From an uncultured Clostridium sp. (lineage in GTDB: Bacteria > Bacillota > Clostridia > TANB77 > CAG-508), in the NCBI GenBank assembly GCA_900552655.1, contig USAE01000020.1:1-25779 (forward strand): a stretch of 25,779 nucleotides of DNA, read 5' to 3'. The notes beneath the pieces were generated by a model that saw nothing but the letters and a program-made list of their open reading frames with translations, made no database searches and had not been told where the DNA came from. Each line of letters opens with the position of its first letter. The stretch's first letter is position 1. Shown in pieces: positions 1 to 7,071 of this stretch. The position numbers and the translations under genes were made by a program.

Positions 1-63
1 ATTTTATCTTTTTTTCAAGATATTTTATATATAAAATAAAAGCCTAAATCTGATTACTGTACA

Positions 64-100
64 ATAAAAAACAAAAAGAGGACTTGTTTATAAAGCCCCC
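64..100 (-). terminator. Intrinsic terminator behind spoVS
   Basis: On the minus strand, ten bases after the spoVS stop, GGGGGCTT (100-93) can pair with AAGTCCTC (85-78), including two G-U pairs. A long T-rich run (77-64) follows. It probably ends the rny/ymdB/spoVS region. Confidence 0.6.
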
Positions 101-109
101 TTATATATT

Positions 110-373
110 CTATTTTCTAGACTCGATTATTAATTTCATTCCAGTCCTATCTTCTCCTTCTACTTGAACTTCTGCAAATGCAGGTATACATACTAAATCC
201 ACTCCTGCTGGTGCTACAAATCCCCTTGCTATTGCTACTGCTTTTACAGCTTGATTTAAAGCTCCTGCACCTATTGCTTGCATTTCTGCCTTACTATTTT
301 CCTTAACCAAACCTGCTATTGCTCCTGCAACTGAATTAGGGTTTGATTTTGATGAGATTTTTAAAACTTCCAT
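110..373 (-). CDS. spoVS: Stage V sporulation protein S
   Basis: The 87-residue product matches SpoVS in length (86 residues in Bacillus subtilis) and in its signature: MEVLKISSKSNPNSVAGAIA at the start and an Ala/Gly-rich centre around IGAGALNQAVKAVAIARG. SpoVS is a small nucleic-acid-binding protein of the Alba-like fold. In Bacillus it is needed for coat assembly and septation late in sporulation. The start is supported by AGGAGG six bases upstream of the ATG. It follows ymdB and rny on the same strand, the arrangement known from Bacillus and Clostridia. An extended -10 promoter candidate lies in the gap before it, so it may be made both from ymdB read-through and from its own promoter. 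SpoVS homologues also occur in some non-sporulating bacteria, so the gene suggests sporulation but does not prove it. Confidence 0.95.
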   Translation of the reverse strand: MEVLKISSKSNPNSVAGAIAGLVKENSKAEMQAIGAGALNQAVKAVAIARGFVAPAGVDLVCIPAFAEVQVEGEDRTGMKLIIESRK

Positions 374-486
374 TTTTTGCCTCCTATAATTTATTTTTTA
401 GTTCATCTTGTGACTGATATATTTATATTATATTTGGAAAATATTGTAAAGATGTTTTACCATTTTTTAGGAGGTTTGTATCGCGT

Positions 487-495
487 ATTATAGCA
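487..495 (-). promoter_or_regulatory. Extended -10 promoter candidate for spoVS
   Basis: The minus strand reads TGCTATAAT here, a full extended -10 element. No good -35 lies 16-18 bases upstream. Transcription would begin near 480 and give a leader of about 107 bases before spoVS. Bacillus spoVS uses sigma-H; I do not see a clear sigma-H box. Confidence 0.45.
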
Positions 496-506
496 ATTTT
501 CGACAT

Positions 507-1280
507 TTATTTATAATTTATTCTATTAATCTTCTCTATTTGATTTGTTTCATCATTTATCTTAAATATAACACCATTTACCATTGCAGGACTATCTGCT
601 AATCTATATCTTTCTGGAAGTGACGTTACAAATCTTTTAAACGAAACACCTATATCCATTCCTATTACAGAATCTTTTGGTCCAGTCATACCAATATCTG
701 TTATATATGCTGTTCCCTTTTCTAGTATTTGTTCATCTGCAGTTTGTACATGTGTATGTGTTCCATATACTATATTATATTTTCCATCCATATAGTGTCC
801 CATAGCAATTTTTTCCGCTGTAGCTTCTGCATGAAAATCTAATACAAATATATCCACTTGATTTTTTAGTTTATTATATATATCATTTGCACAAATAAAT
901 GGATTTTCAGATAACACTCCCATTGTTGTTCTACCTATTAAATTTACAACTACAATTTTTTTATTTTTCTTTTCCAAAACAGTATAGTCATTTCCTGGTA
1001 ATCCTTTTGTATAATTTGCAGGTCTAACAATTCTTTTGTCATCTATAAAAGCAAATATATCTTTCTTTCCCCAAGTATGATTTCCCATCGTTATTACATC
1101 TGCGCCTGCATTTAACAATGAATCAAAAATCTTCTTCGTTATTCCCATTCCTCCAGCTGAATTTTCCGCATTTATTACTGTAAAATCTATATTATTTTCT
1201 TGTTTTATTTTTGGTAAATCCTTAACTATCTTTTTTACACCTATTTCTCCAACAATATCTCCTATAGCTAAAATATTCAT
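507..1280 (-). CDS. ymdB: YmdB-family metallophosphoesterase
   Basis: The 257-residue product has the complete di-metal site of the YmdB/TIGR00282 phosphoesterases: D8 in GDIVGE, E39 and N40 in NAEN, N67 and H68 in MGNHTW, H150 in DFHAE, and H175 and H177 in YGTHTHVQTAD. Family members hydrolyse 2',3'-cyclic nucleotides. In B. subtilis YmdB affects biofilm, motility and sporulation decisions, and the gene lies next to rny as it does here. There is no signal peptide, so it is cytoplasmic. The ribosome binding site is modest (AAGG about ten bases before the ATG). It has its own strong promoter (1333-1361) beyond a terminator, so it can be expressed apart from rny. No terminator lies between it and spoVS. 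Confidence 0.95.
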   Translation of the reverse strand: MNILAIGDIVGEIGVKKIVKDLPKIKQENNIDFTVINAENSAGGMGITKKIFDSLLNAGADVITMGNHTWGKKDIFAFIDDKRIVRPANYTKGLPGNDYTVLEKKNKKIVVVNLIGRTTMGVLSENPFICANDIYNKLKNQVDIFVLDFHAEATAEKIAMGHYMDGKYNIVYGTHTHVQTADEQILEKGTAYITDIGMTGPKDSVIGMDIGVSFKRFVTSLPERYRLADSPAMVNGVIFKINDETNQIEKINRINYK

Positions 1281-1332
1281 ACTCTACCTTCTTTCTTATT
1301 ATTCTATATATTCTCTATTTTAATTCTATTAC

Positions 1333-1361
1333 ATTATATAAAAATATTTTACAATAGTCAA
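1333..1361 (-). promoter_or_regulatory. Sigma-A promoter for ymdB
   Basis: On the minus strand TTGACT (1361-1356) and TATAAT (1338-1333) are 17 bases apart. Start of transcription is expected near 1326, about 45 bases before the ymdB ATG. The -35 abuts the T-run of the hairpin at 1373-1425. Confidence 0.8.
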
Positions 1362-1425
1362 AAAACAAAAAAGCGTACCTAAGATTTTCTATCAAATGTA
1401 AATTTTAAAAAAATCTAAGGTACGC
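1362..1425 (-). terminator. Long hairpin with T-run upstream of the ymdB promoter (repeat copy A)
   Basis: GCGTACCT-A-AGATTTT (1373-1388) pairs with AAAATCT-A-AGGTACGC (1410-1425). This gives 15 base pairs around one A-A mismatch, with a 21-base loop. On the minus strand it is followed by a T-rich run (1372-1362), so it can act as a terminator insulating ymdB. The same sequence recurs at 12423-12494, so it may equally be a piece of a repeat element. Confidence 0.6.
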
Positions 1426-1435
1426 CATAATTATC

Positions 1436-1583
1436 TAGTACAGAGATTTCTTCTAGTTGAAGAAATCTCCTACTATATAAGAAAAGTGGCTTCGCCACAT
1501 GTGCATTTCGCTTTGCGAATATGCACAGACTAATGAAACTTAACCTTGTTGTATAGTCAAAATCTTCGATTTTTCCTATACAA
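1436..1583. repeat. Array of four adjacent hairpins in the rny-ymdB gap
   Basis: The 330-base gap between ymdB and rny is nearly all inverted repeats. Hairpin 2 (1436-1475) has 11 perfect pairs around loop TAGTT plus an outer TAGTA/TACTA pairing. Hairpin 3 (1486-1498) is GTGGC-TTC-GCCAC. Hairpin 4 (1501-1526) is GTGCAT/ATGCAC then TTCGC/GCGAA with one bulged T. Hairpin 5 (1549-1583) is TTGTATAG/CTATACAA plus AAAATC/GATTTT with loop TTC. No reading frame of note lies here. It could be a hairpin-rich miniature mobile element remnant or a structured RNA. I see no promoter on either strand that would settle this. Confidence 0.65.
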
Positions 1584-1584
1584 T

Positions 1585-1611
1585 AAAAAAAGTAGCATTT
1601 CTGCTACTTTT
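1585..1611 (-). terminator. Terminator of rny
   Basis: GTAGCA (1592-1597) pairs with TGCTAC (1602-1607). The stem can be extended by A/T pairs, and seven T's follow on the minus strand. It starts at the rny stop codon. Confidence 0.85.
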
Positions 1612-3152
1612 TATCTTGCATAATCTATTAATCTAGTTTCTCTTATTAGGTTTACTTTTATTTGTCCTGGATAATCCATTTCTTTTTCAATCTTCTCAGA
1701 GATATTTCTACCTAATATTACCATTTGACTATCTGAAATTTTATCTGGTTTAACAATAATTCTTATCTCCCTACCAGCTTGGATTGCATAAGATTTATCT
1801 ACACCTTCAAATGAATCTGCAATAGATTCTAATTCTTGTAGTCTTTTTATGTATGCTTCTAAAGTTTCACGTCTTGCACCAGGTCTTGATGCAGATATAG
1901 CATCTGCTGCTTGTACTAAAACAGCTTCTATCGTTTGTGGTTCAACATCTCCATGGTGTGCTTCAACAGCATTTATTACTGCAGCATTTTCTTTGTATTT
2001 CTTTAAGACTTCTACACCTATTTCAACGTGAGTTCCTTCCATATCATGGTCTAAAGCTTTTCCAATATCATGCAATAAACCAGCTCTTCTTGCAAGTCTT
2101 GGATCTAATCCTAATTCTTCAGCCATAATTCGTGCTAAGTTTGAAACTTCTATAGAGTGATTTAAAACATTTTGACCATAACTTGTCCTATATTTTAGTT
2201 TTCCTATTAATTTAATTAAGTCTGGATGTAATCCCATTACTCCTGTTTCTAAAGTTGCTCTTTCTCCTTCTTCTTTAATTGTTTCAGCTAATTCTTCTTT
2301 AGCTTTTTCTACCATTTCTTCTATTTTGGCAGGATGTATTCTTCCATCATCAATTAATTTTTCTAGAGCTATTCTTGCAACTTCTCTTCTTAATGGGTCA
2401 AAACCTGAAAGTACTACAGCTTCTGGAGTATCATCTATTATTAAATCTACACCAGTTAATGTTTCTATAGCTTTTATATTTCTACCTTCTCTTCCTATAA
2501 TTCTACCTTTCATATCATCATTTGGAAGTGAAACTATTGAAACTGTAGTTTCTTGTGAATGGTCTGCAGCACATTTTTGGATAGAATATCCAATAATTTC
2601 TTTTGCCATTTTATCTGCTTGTTCTTTAAATTGTTGTTCTTTGTCTTTTATTAATATGGCTTTTTCATTAGTTATTTGTTCATCAATTTCTTTTAGTAAT
2701 TGCTTTTTAGCTTCTTCAGAAGTTAAATTAGATATTCTTTCTAGTTCTTCTCTTTGCATAGAGATAAGTTTTTCTAAATTTAATTTTTCATTTTCTAAAT
2801 CCTGTCTTCTTAACTCTAAATCTTTTTCTTTCTTTTCCAAATTGTCTGACTTTTTATCTATGTTTTCTTCTCTTTGGAATAATCTTTTTTCTTGACTTTG
2901 AATTTCGCCTCTTCTTTCTTTAATCTCTTTATCTAATTCATTCCTTGCATTCATTATTTCTTCTTTTGCTTTAAATATTTCTTCTTTTTTTCTATTTTCT
3001 GCATCTTTATTAGCAAGTTCTAATATTTTTTTTGCTTCTTCTTCAGCACTTTGAATTTTAGATTCTGCTATTTTCTTTCTATATACAACTCCTATAAAAA
3101 AGAATATAACAGCAGAGATTACAATAGAAGCGATAATGATTCCGATATTCAT
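1611..3152 (-). CDS. rny: Ribonuclease Y
   Basis: The 513-residue protein has the full RNase Y plan: an N-terminal membrane helix (about residues 3-24), a long charged coiled coil (about 30-185), a KH domain with the GREG loop at 220-223, and an HD domain with H361-D362 in HDIGKALDHD. It is the membrane-anchored endoribonuclease that starts mRNA turnover in many Gram-positives. PNPase, also encoded in this window, can degrade the products. Length matches the family (about 520). A strong promoter (3239-3267) lies about 80 bases upstream, and a terminator follows at the stop. An AGAGGT about nine bases before the ATG supports the start. Confidence 0.97.
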   Translation of the reverse strand: MNIGIIIASIVISAVIFFFIGVVYRKKIAESKIQSAEEEAKKILELANKDAENRKKEEIFKAKEEIMNARNELDKEIKERRGEIQSQEKRLFQREENIDKKSDNLEKKEKDLELRRQDLENEKLNLEKLISMQREELERISNLTSEEAKKQLLKEIDEQITNEKAILIKDKEQQFKEQADKMAKEIIGYSIQKCAADHSQETTVSIVSLPNDDMKGRIIGREGRNIKAIETLTGVDLIIDDTPEAVVLSGFDPLRREVARIALEKLIDDGRIHPAKIEEMVEKAKEELAETIKEEGERATLETGVMGLHPDLIKLIGKLKYRTSYGQNVLNHSIEVSNLARIMAEELGLDPRLARRAGLLHDIGKALDHDMEGTHVEIGVEVLKKYKENAAVINAVEAHHGDVEPQTIEAVLVQAADAISASRPGARRETLEAYIKRLQELESIADSFEGVDKSYAIQAGREIRIIVKPDKISDSQMVILGRNISEKIEKEMDYPGQIKVNLIRETRLIDYAR

Positions 3153-3238
3153 AACCCCTCTACCTCTTTCTATTAAATTTTCAATGTACAGTGTAAATAT
3201 ATATAAATTTTTTGAAATATATTTTTACTCACAATATA

Positions 3239-3267
3239 ATTTTATCTTTTATATGCAATACTGTCAA
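3239..3267 (-). promoter_or_regulatory. Sigma-A promoter for rny
   Basis: Minus-strand TTGACA (3267-3262), 17-base spacer, TAAAAT (3244-3239). Transcription would start near 3232 and leave a leader of about 80 bases before rny. Confidence 0.8.
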
Positions 3268-3378
3268 GGTTATTTATGTAAAATGTTTGTATTATACATA
3301 TTTTTCCTGCTAATCGGATTTATGCTCTCTCCTTAAAATATCGATTAAATATTGTAAATATCCTTATTATTGTAATTC

Positions 3379-3420
3379 AAAAAAACATCTTTAAATCCTA
3401 AAAATTTAAAGATGTTTTTA
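3379..3420 (-). terminator. Terminator of thrS
   Basis: AAAAACATCTTTAAAT pairs almost perfectly with ATTTAAAGATGTTTTT across 3381-3419. An A-run on the plus strand gives the U-tract on the minus strand. It lies directly after the thrS stop. The symmetry would let it stop transcripts from the other side as well. Confidence 0.8.
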
Positions 3421-3422
3421 TT

Positions 3423-5366
3423 TTATCTTTCTTTATTTTCAATTTCTTTTTTCATTCTATTTAAGAATTCATCTGTATCTACTTGGCCTATATCTCCTTC
3501 TTTTCTAGATCTTACTGCAACTGCATTATTTTCTATTTCTTTATCTCCTACAACTAGCATATATGGTATCTTTTGTAATTGAGCTTCACGAATTTTATAT
3601 CCTATTTTTTCGTTTCTGTCATCAACTTCAATTCTTATACCTTCTTTTTTATATCTTAATTCTATTTCTTTTGCATATTCTACTTGCGCATCTGAAATTG
3701 GTAATATCTTTGCTTGTGTTGGAGCTATCCATAATGGTAACGCTCCTTTTGTTTCTTCTAGTAAGAAAGATATGAATCTATCTGAAGTACCTAAAATAGC
3801 TCTATGAATTACTACTGGTCTATGTGCTTTTCCATCTTCTCCTATATATTCTAAATTAAATCTTTCTGGTAAGGCAAAATCTAATTGACATGTTGGAATT
3901 GTTACATCATGGTTTAGAGCTGTCTTTATTTGAATATCTATTTTAGGACCATAAAAAGCTGCTTCTCCTTTAGCTTCATAAAAGTCAATGTTTAATTCTT
4001 TTAATATAGCTCTTAATTGGCTTTCTGCCGTTTCCCACATTTCATCATTGTCAATATATTTTTCTTTGTTGTCTTTATCTCTTAAAGATAATCTAAATTT
4101 AAATGCAGAAGCTGGGAATCCAAAATCTTTTTGGTATACTTCAAATATTAAATTTAAAACCTTTCCTACTTCTTCTTTTATTTGGTCTGGTCTTACAAAT
4201 AAGTGAGCATCATTTTGGCACATTTCTCTAACTCTTTCTAATCCACAAACACTTCCACTTGCTTCATACCTAAAGTCATGTGCAAGTTCACCTATTCTTA
4301 TTGGTAAGTCCCTATATGAGTGTAATTTATTTCTGTATATTAACATATGATGTGGACAGTTCATTGGTCTTAATACCATTTCTTCATTATCCATTTTCAT
4401 TACTGGGAACATATCATCTTTATAATGATCCCAATGTCCACTTGTTTTATATAATGCAACATTTGCAAGTGATGGTGTATATACATGTTTATATCCTAAT
4501 TCTATTTCTTTATCTTGAATATATCTTTCCAAAATTCTTCTTATTGTAGCTCCATCTGGTAAATACATTGGAAGTCCTGATCCAACAAGTTCATGTGTCA
4601 TAAATAAGTCTAATTCTTTACCAATTTTTCTATGATCTCTTTCTTTAGCTTCTTCTAATAATTGCATATATTCTTCTAATTGTGATTTTTTAGGAAAAGC
4701 TATTCCATAAATTCTTTGTAACATTTTATTTTTTTCGTTTCCTCTCCAGTACGCACCAGATGCAGATAATAGTTTTACTACTTTTACTTTTCCTGTACTC
4801 ATTAAGTGTGGTCCTGCACATAAATCTACAAATTCACCTTGTTTATAGAAAGAAATTTCTTCTCCTTCTGGTAATTCTTCTATTAATTCCACTTTATAAG
4901 GTTCATTATTTTCTTTCATAAAATTGATTGCTTCTTCTCTTGGAAGAGTATATCTTTCTATTGGTAAATCTTCTTTTATTATCTTTTTAATTTCTTCTTC
5001 TATTTTTTCAAAATCATCTTCTGAAAAAGTCTTGTCTGTATCAAAATCATAATAAAATCCATTTTCTATTGCTGGACCTATTGTTAATTTTACATCTTTA
5101 TATAATCTTTTAACAGCTTGTGCCATAATATGCGCACTTGTATGCCAATATGCTTTTTTTCCTTCTAAATCTTCGTCTTGAAATGTATGAATTACTAATT
5201 CACAATCCTCATTTATTTCATATCTTAAATCTTTTACCTCACCATTAATTTCTCCACAAGTTGCGACTCTTGCTAGTCCTTCACTTATTTCTTTTGCTAC
5301 ATCTAATATTTTTGTTCCTTTTTCTACCTCCATTATAGAACCATCTTTTAATTTTAGTTTAATCAT
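3423..5366 (-). CDS. thrS: Threonyl-tRNA synthetase
   Basis: The 647-residue protein charges tRNA-Thr. Domain order is standard: TGS domain (about 1-62), N-terminal editing domain with HTSAH (75-79) and CAGPH (183-187), class II catalytic core with the zinc-site Cys in RPMNCPHH (C337), and a C-terminal anticodon-binding domain (about 545-647). Length is that of full-size bacterial ThrRS with editing. AGGAGG eight bases before the ATG supports the start. Expression should be controlled by the T-box leader directly upstream (about 5474-5695), which reads uncharged tRNA-Thr. The gene ends in its own terminator, so it appears to be a single-gene unit apart from possible read-through from the glycosyltransferase gene. 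Confidence 0.98.
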   Translation of the reverse strand: MIKLKLKDGSIMEVEKGTKILDVAKEISEGLARVATCGEINGEVKDLRYEINEDCELVIHTFQDEDLEGKKAYWHTSAHIMAQAVKRLYKDVKLTIGPAIENGFYYDFDTDKTFSEDDFEKIEEEIKKIIKEDLPIERYTLPREEAINFMKENNEPYKVELIEELPEGEEISFYKQGEFVDLCAGPHLMSTGKVKVVKLLSASGAYWRGNEKNKMLQRIYGIAFPKKSQLEEYMQLLEEAKERDHRKIGKELDLFMTHELVGSGLPMYLPDGATIRRILERYIQDKEIELGYKHVYTPSLANVALYKTSGHWDHYKDDMFPVMKMDNEEMVLRPMNCPHHMLIYRNKLHSYRDLPIRIGELAHDFRYEASGSVCGLERVREMCQNDAHLFVRPDQIKEEVGKVLNLIFEVYQKDFGFPASAFKFRLSLRDKDNKEKYIDNDEMWETAESQLRAILKELNIDFYEAKGEAAFYGPKIDIQIKTALNHDVTIPTCQLDFALPERFNLEYIGEDGKAHRPVVIHRAILGTSDRFISFLLEETKGALPLWIAPTQAKILPISDAQVEYAKEIELRYKKEGIRIEVDDRNEKIGYKIREAQLQKIPYMLVVGDKEIENNAVAVRSRKEGDIGQVDTDEFLNRMKKEIENKER

Positions 5367-5437
5367 AATTATACCTCCTTATATATTTATTAAGAATGAA
5401 ACATTTATATTTATTGCTTACAATTTAATCACATAGT

Positions 5438-5462
5438 GATTTTAAGGACCGTCCCAAAAATC
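5438..5462. repeat. REP-like palindrome, copy 1
   Basis: GATTTT and AAAATC enclose the inner palindrome GGAC-C-GTCC. The first 18 bases, GATTTTAAGGACCGTCCC (5438-5455), recur exactly as the reverse complement at 19323-19340. It lies between the T-box terminator and thrS, so it would be within the thrS leader mRNA. Confidence 0.65.
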
Positions 5463-5473
5463 TCGATATAATA

Positions 5474-5695
5474 AAAAAGCACTCTCTATAGGCTTTTGGC
5501 CTATAGGAGTGCTTACACGGTTCCATCCTATTTTTTTACTTAATTGATTATATCGTTATCAACGCTATAGGTTATTAGCCTAAGTGCTTAAAAAGTTAGT
5601 TTTTCAATTAGCTACATTTAAATTAGCTTTCAGCCTACGACTAATTCTCTCTAAAAATAAACACTAATTTACTTTTTCTTTTTATTGCATAATAT
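5474..5695 (-). promoter_or_regulatory. T-box riboswitch (tRNA-Thr responsive) upstream of thrS
   Basis: The minus strand carries the T-box sequence AGGATGGAACCGTGT (5529-5515). The antiterminator forms from ATAGGA (5531-5526) with TCCTAT (5508-5503), leaving the bulge that binds the tRNA 3' end. The competing terminator pairs GCCTATAG/CTATAGGC plus AAGCACTC/GAGTGCTT (5514-5477), followed by a U-tract. The two structures share bases and exclude each other. Upstream, AGTGTTTA (5665-5658) pairs with TAAGCACT (5590-5583), and AGAGAG (5652-5647) fits the Stem I AG bulge. The bulge base A (TGGA) predicts a U discriminator on the tRNA. A possible ACC specifier lies at 5572-5570, but I cannot fix it by eye. 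The 332-base gap 5367-5698 is this leader plus the REP-like repeat. Confidence 0.9.
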
Positions 5696-5698
5696 ATT

Positions 5699-6952
5699 TT
5701 ATACTTTTTCGAGTTCTGCACTTTCTTGTACTTCATTAATTTTAATATCTCTAACGTGATCTATTTTTTCCCATTTAGTATCTCTCTTAAATAGTACTTT
5801 AAAATTTATAAGTAACCATGATCCTAAGAATAATGGATAACATAACAATCCTTTTATCATAGGTTTAATTGGTCTTTTATCTAATTTTAGTATTAACAAT
5901 CCTGTTAATATTGGTAAAAAGAATGTTGGTATAATATATCGTGCATAATTTAACATTAAATCTGAAGTTGTCATACCATTGTTTAAATATATTATTGCAT
6001 TTAGTAATAATACTACTATTGCTATTATAAACATTGGTATACTTCCTAAAATATATAATAAACCATCAAAATTCATTAATGTTTTATGCTCTTTTACACC
6101 TCTTGCAAGTTCTTTAGTATATTGTTGAATACATTGTATATGTCCAACACTCCATCTTGTTCTTTGTGACCATGATTGTCTAAATCCTACTGGTTGTTCG
6201 TCATATACTATTGCATCTGTTGCCCAACCTAATTTTCTTCCTTTTATGATTCTTTTAAGTGAAAATTCTATATCCTCTGTTAAAGTTTGTGTATCCCATC
6301 CATTTGGTTTTATTACATCAAATTTTACCATAAAACCTGTTCCATTTAATAATGGTGATAGTCCTAAATTGTATCTTGCTAAATGGTAGAAACGGTGCAT
6401 TGTCCAATAGAATATTGCATAACCCGCTGTTACCCAACTATCTGTTGGATTTTTTATATCTCTATAACCTTGAACTACATCTTCTCCTTGACATAGTTTT
6501 TTGTTCATTGCTTTTATAAAACCTTTATCTACAATGTTATCTGCATCAAATACAAAGAATGCATCGTATGGAGCATTTTCCTGTATTTTTTGTTGTAAAA
6601 ACCATTGTAAAGCATAACCTTTTGTTTTTTTCTCGCTGTCAAATCTTTCGTACACTATAGCTCCTTTTTCTCTAGCTACTTGTGCAGTGTTATCGGTACA
6701 ATTATCTGCTATTACATATATATCATATAAATCTTTTGGATAATCTTGATTTTTTAAACTCTCCACTAAATTTCCTACAACCGCTTCTTCATTATGCGCT
6801 GGAATAATAGCCATAAATTTATGCTTTTTGTCTACTAATAAGGGTTTTTCTTTTAATTTTACAAGCGAACATATACTAATCATTAATTGGTATAGCCAAA
6901 ATATAGTAAGTACCCAAACTAATGCTTGTTGAACTATATATAAATATTCCAT
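5699..6952 (-). CDS. Membrane glycosyltransferase, family 2 (processive type)
   Basis: The 417-residue protein starts with a membrane helix (about 8-30). A GT-A domain follows with PAHNEE (51-56), D83 in DNCTD, the DxD motif in FDADN (135-139), TED (225-227) and QRTRW (263-267). At least two more membrane segments lie at about 295-320 and 340-360. The D, DxD, TED, QxxRW set marks processive or polymer-type GT2 enzymes, such as cellulose, hyaluronan or poly-N-acetylglucosamine synthases. The sugar and product cannot be told from sequence. It has its own promoter pair at 7003-7041. No partner genes for polysaccharide synthesis or export are next to it, and no terminator separates it from the thrS T-box leader, which begins at its stop codon. 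Confidence 0.85.
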   Translation of the reverse strand: MEYLYIVQQALVWVLTIFWLYQLMISICSLVKLKEKPLLVDKKHKFMAIIPAHNEEAVVGNLVESLKNQDYPKDLYDIYVIADNCTDNTAQVAREKGAIVYERFDSEKKTKGYALQWFLQQKIQENAPYDAFFVFDADNIVDKGFIKAMNKKLCQGEDVVQGYRDIKNPTDSWVTAGYAIFYWTMHRFYHLARYNLGLSPLLNGTGFMVKFDVIKPNGWDTQTLTEDIEFSLKRIIKGRKLGWATDAIVYDEQPVGFRQSWSQRTRWSVGHIQCIQQYTKELARGVKEHKTLMNFDGLLYILGSIPMFIIAIVVLLLNAIIYLNNGMTTSDLMLNYARYIIPTFFLPILTGLLILKLDKRPIKPMIKGLLCYPLFLGSWLLINFKVLFKRDTKWEKIDHVRDIKINEVQESAELEKV

Positions 6953-7002
6953 TTCTTCCCTCTCTTTTTATTATTTATTCTATAATATTCACTACAATTA
7001 CA

Positions 7003-7041
7003 ATTATACTATCTTTATACTATTTTTGCAACTTTTGACAA
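7003..7041 (-). promoter_or_regulatory. Two overlapping promoter candidates for the glycosyltransferase gene
   Basis: On the minus strand, TTGCAA (7031-7026) with TATAAT (7008-7003) has a 17-base spacer. TTGTCA (7041-7036) with TATAAA (7019-7014) has a 16-base spacer. Both point at the gene starting at 6952. Confidence 0.65.
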
Positions 7042-7071
7042 AATTTAATAAATTCTTAATATTTTTTATTT

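Noticed and set aside
1373..1611. Hairpin run considered as a CRISPR array
   Set aside because: The hairpins differ in sequence and length and there is no repeat-spacer periodicity.
3136..3336. Plus-strand frame of 66 codons between rny and thrS
   Set aside because: It covers the rny promoter and start, has no ribosome binding site, and its translation is low-complexity hydrophobic; a chance frame.
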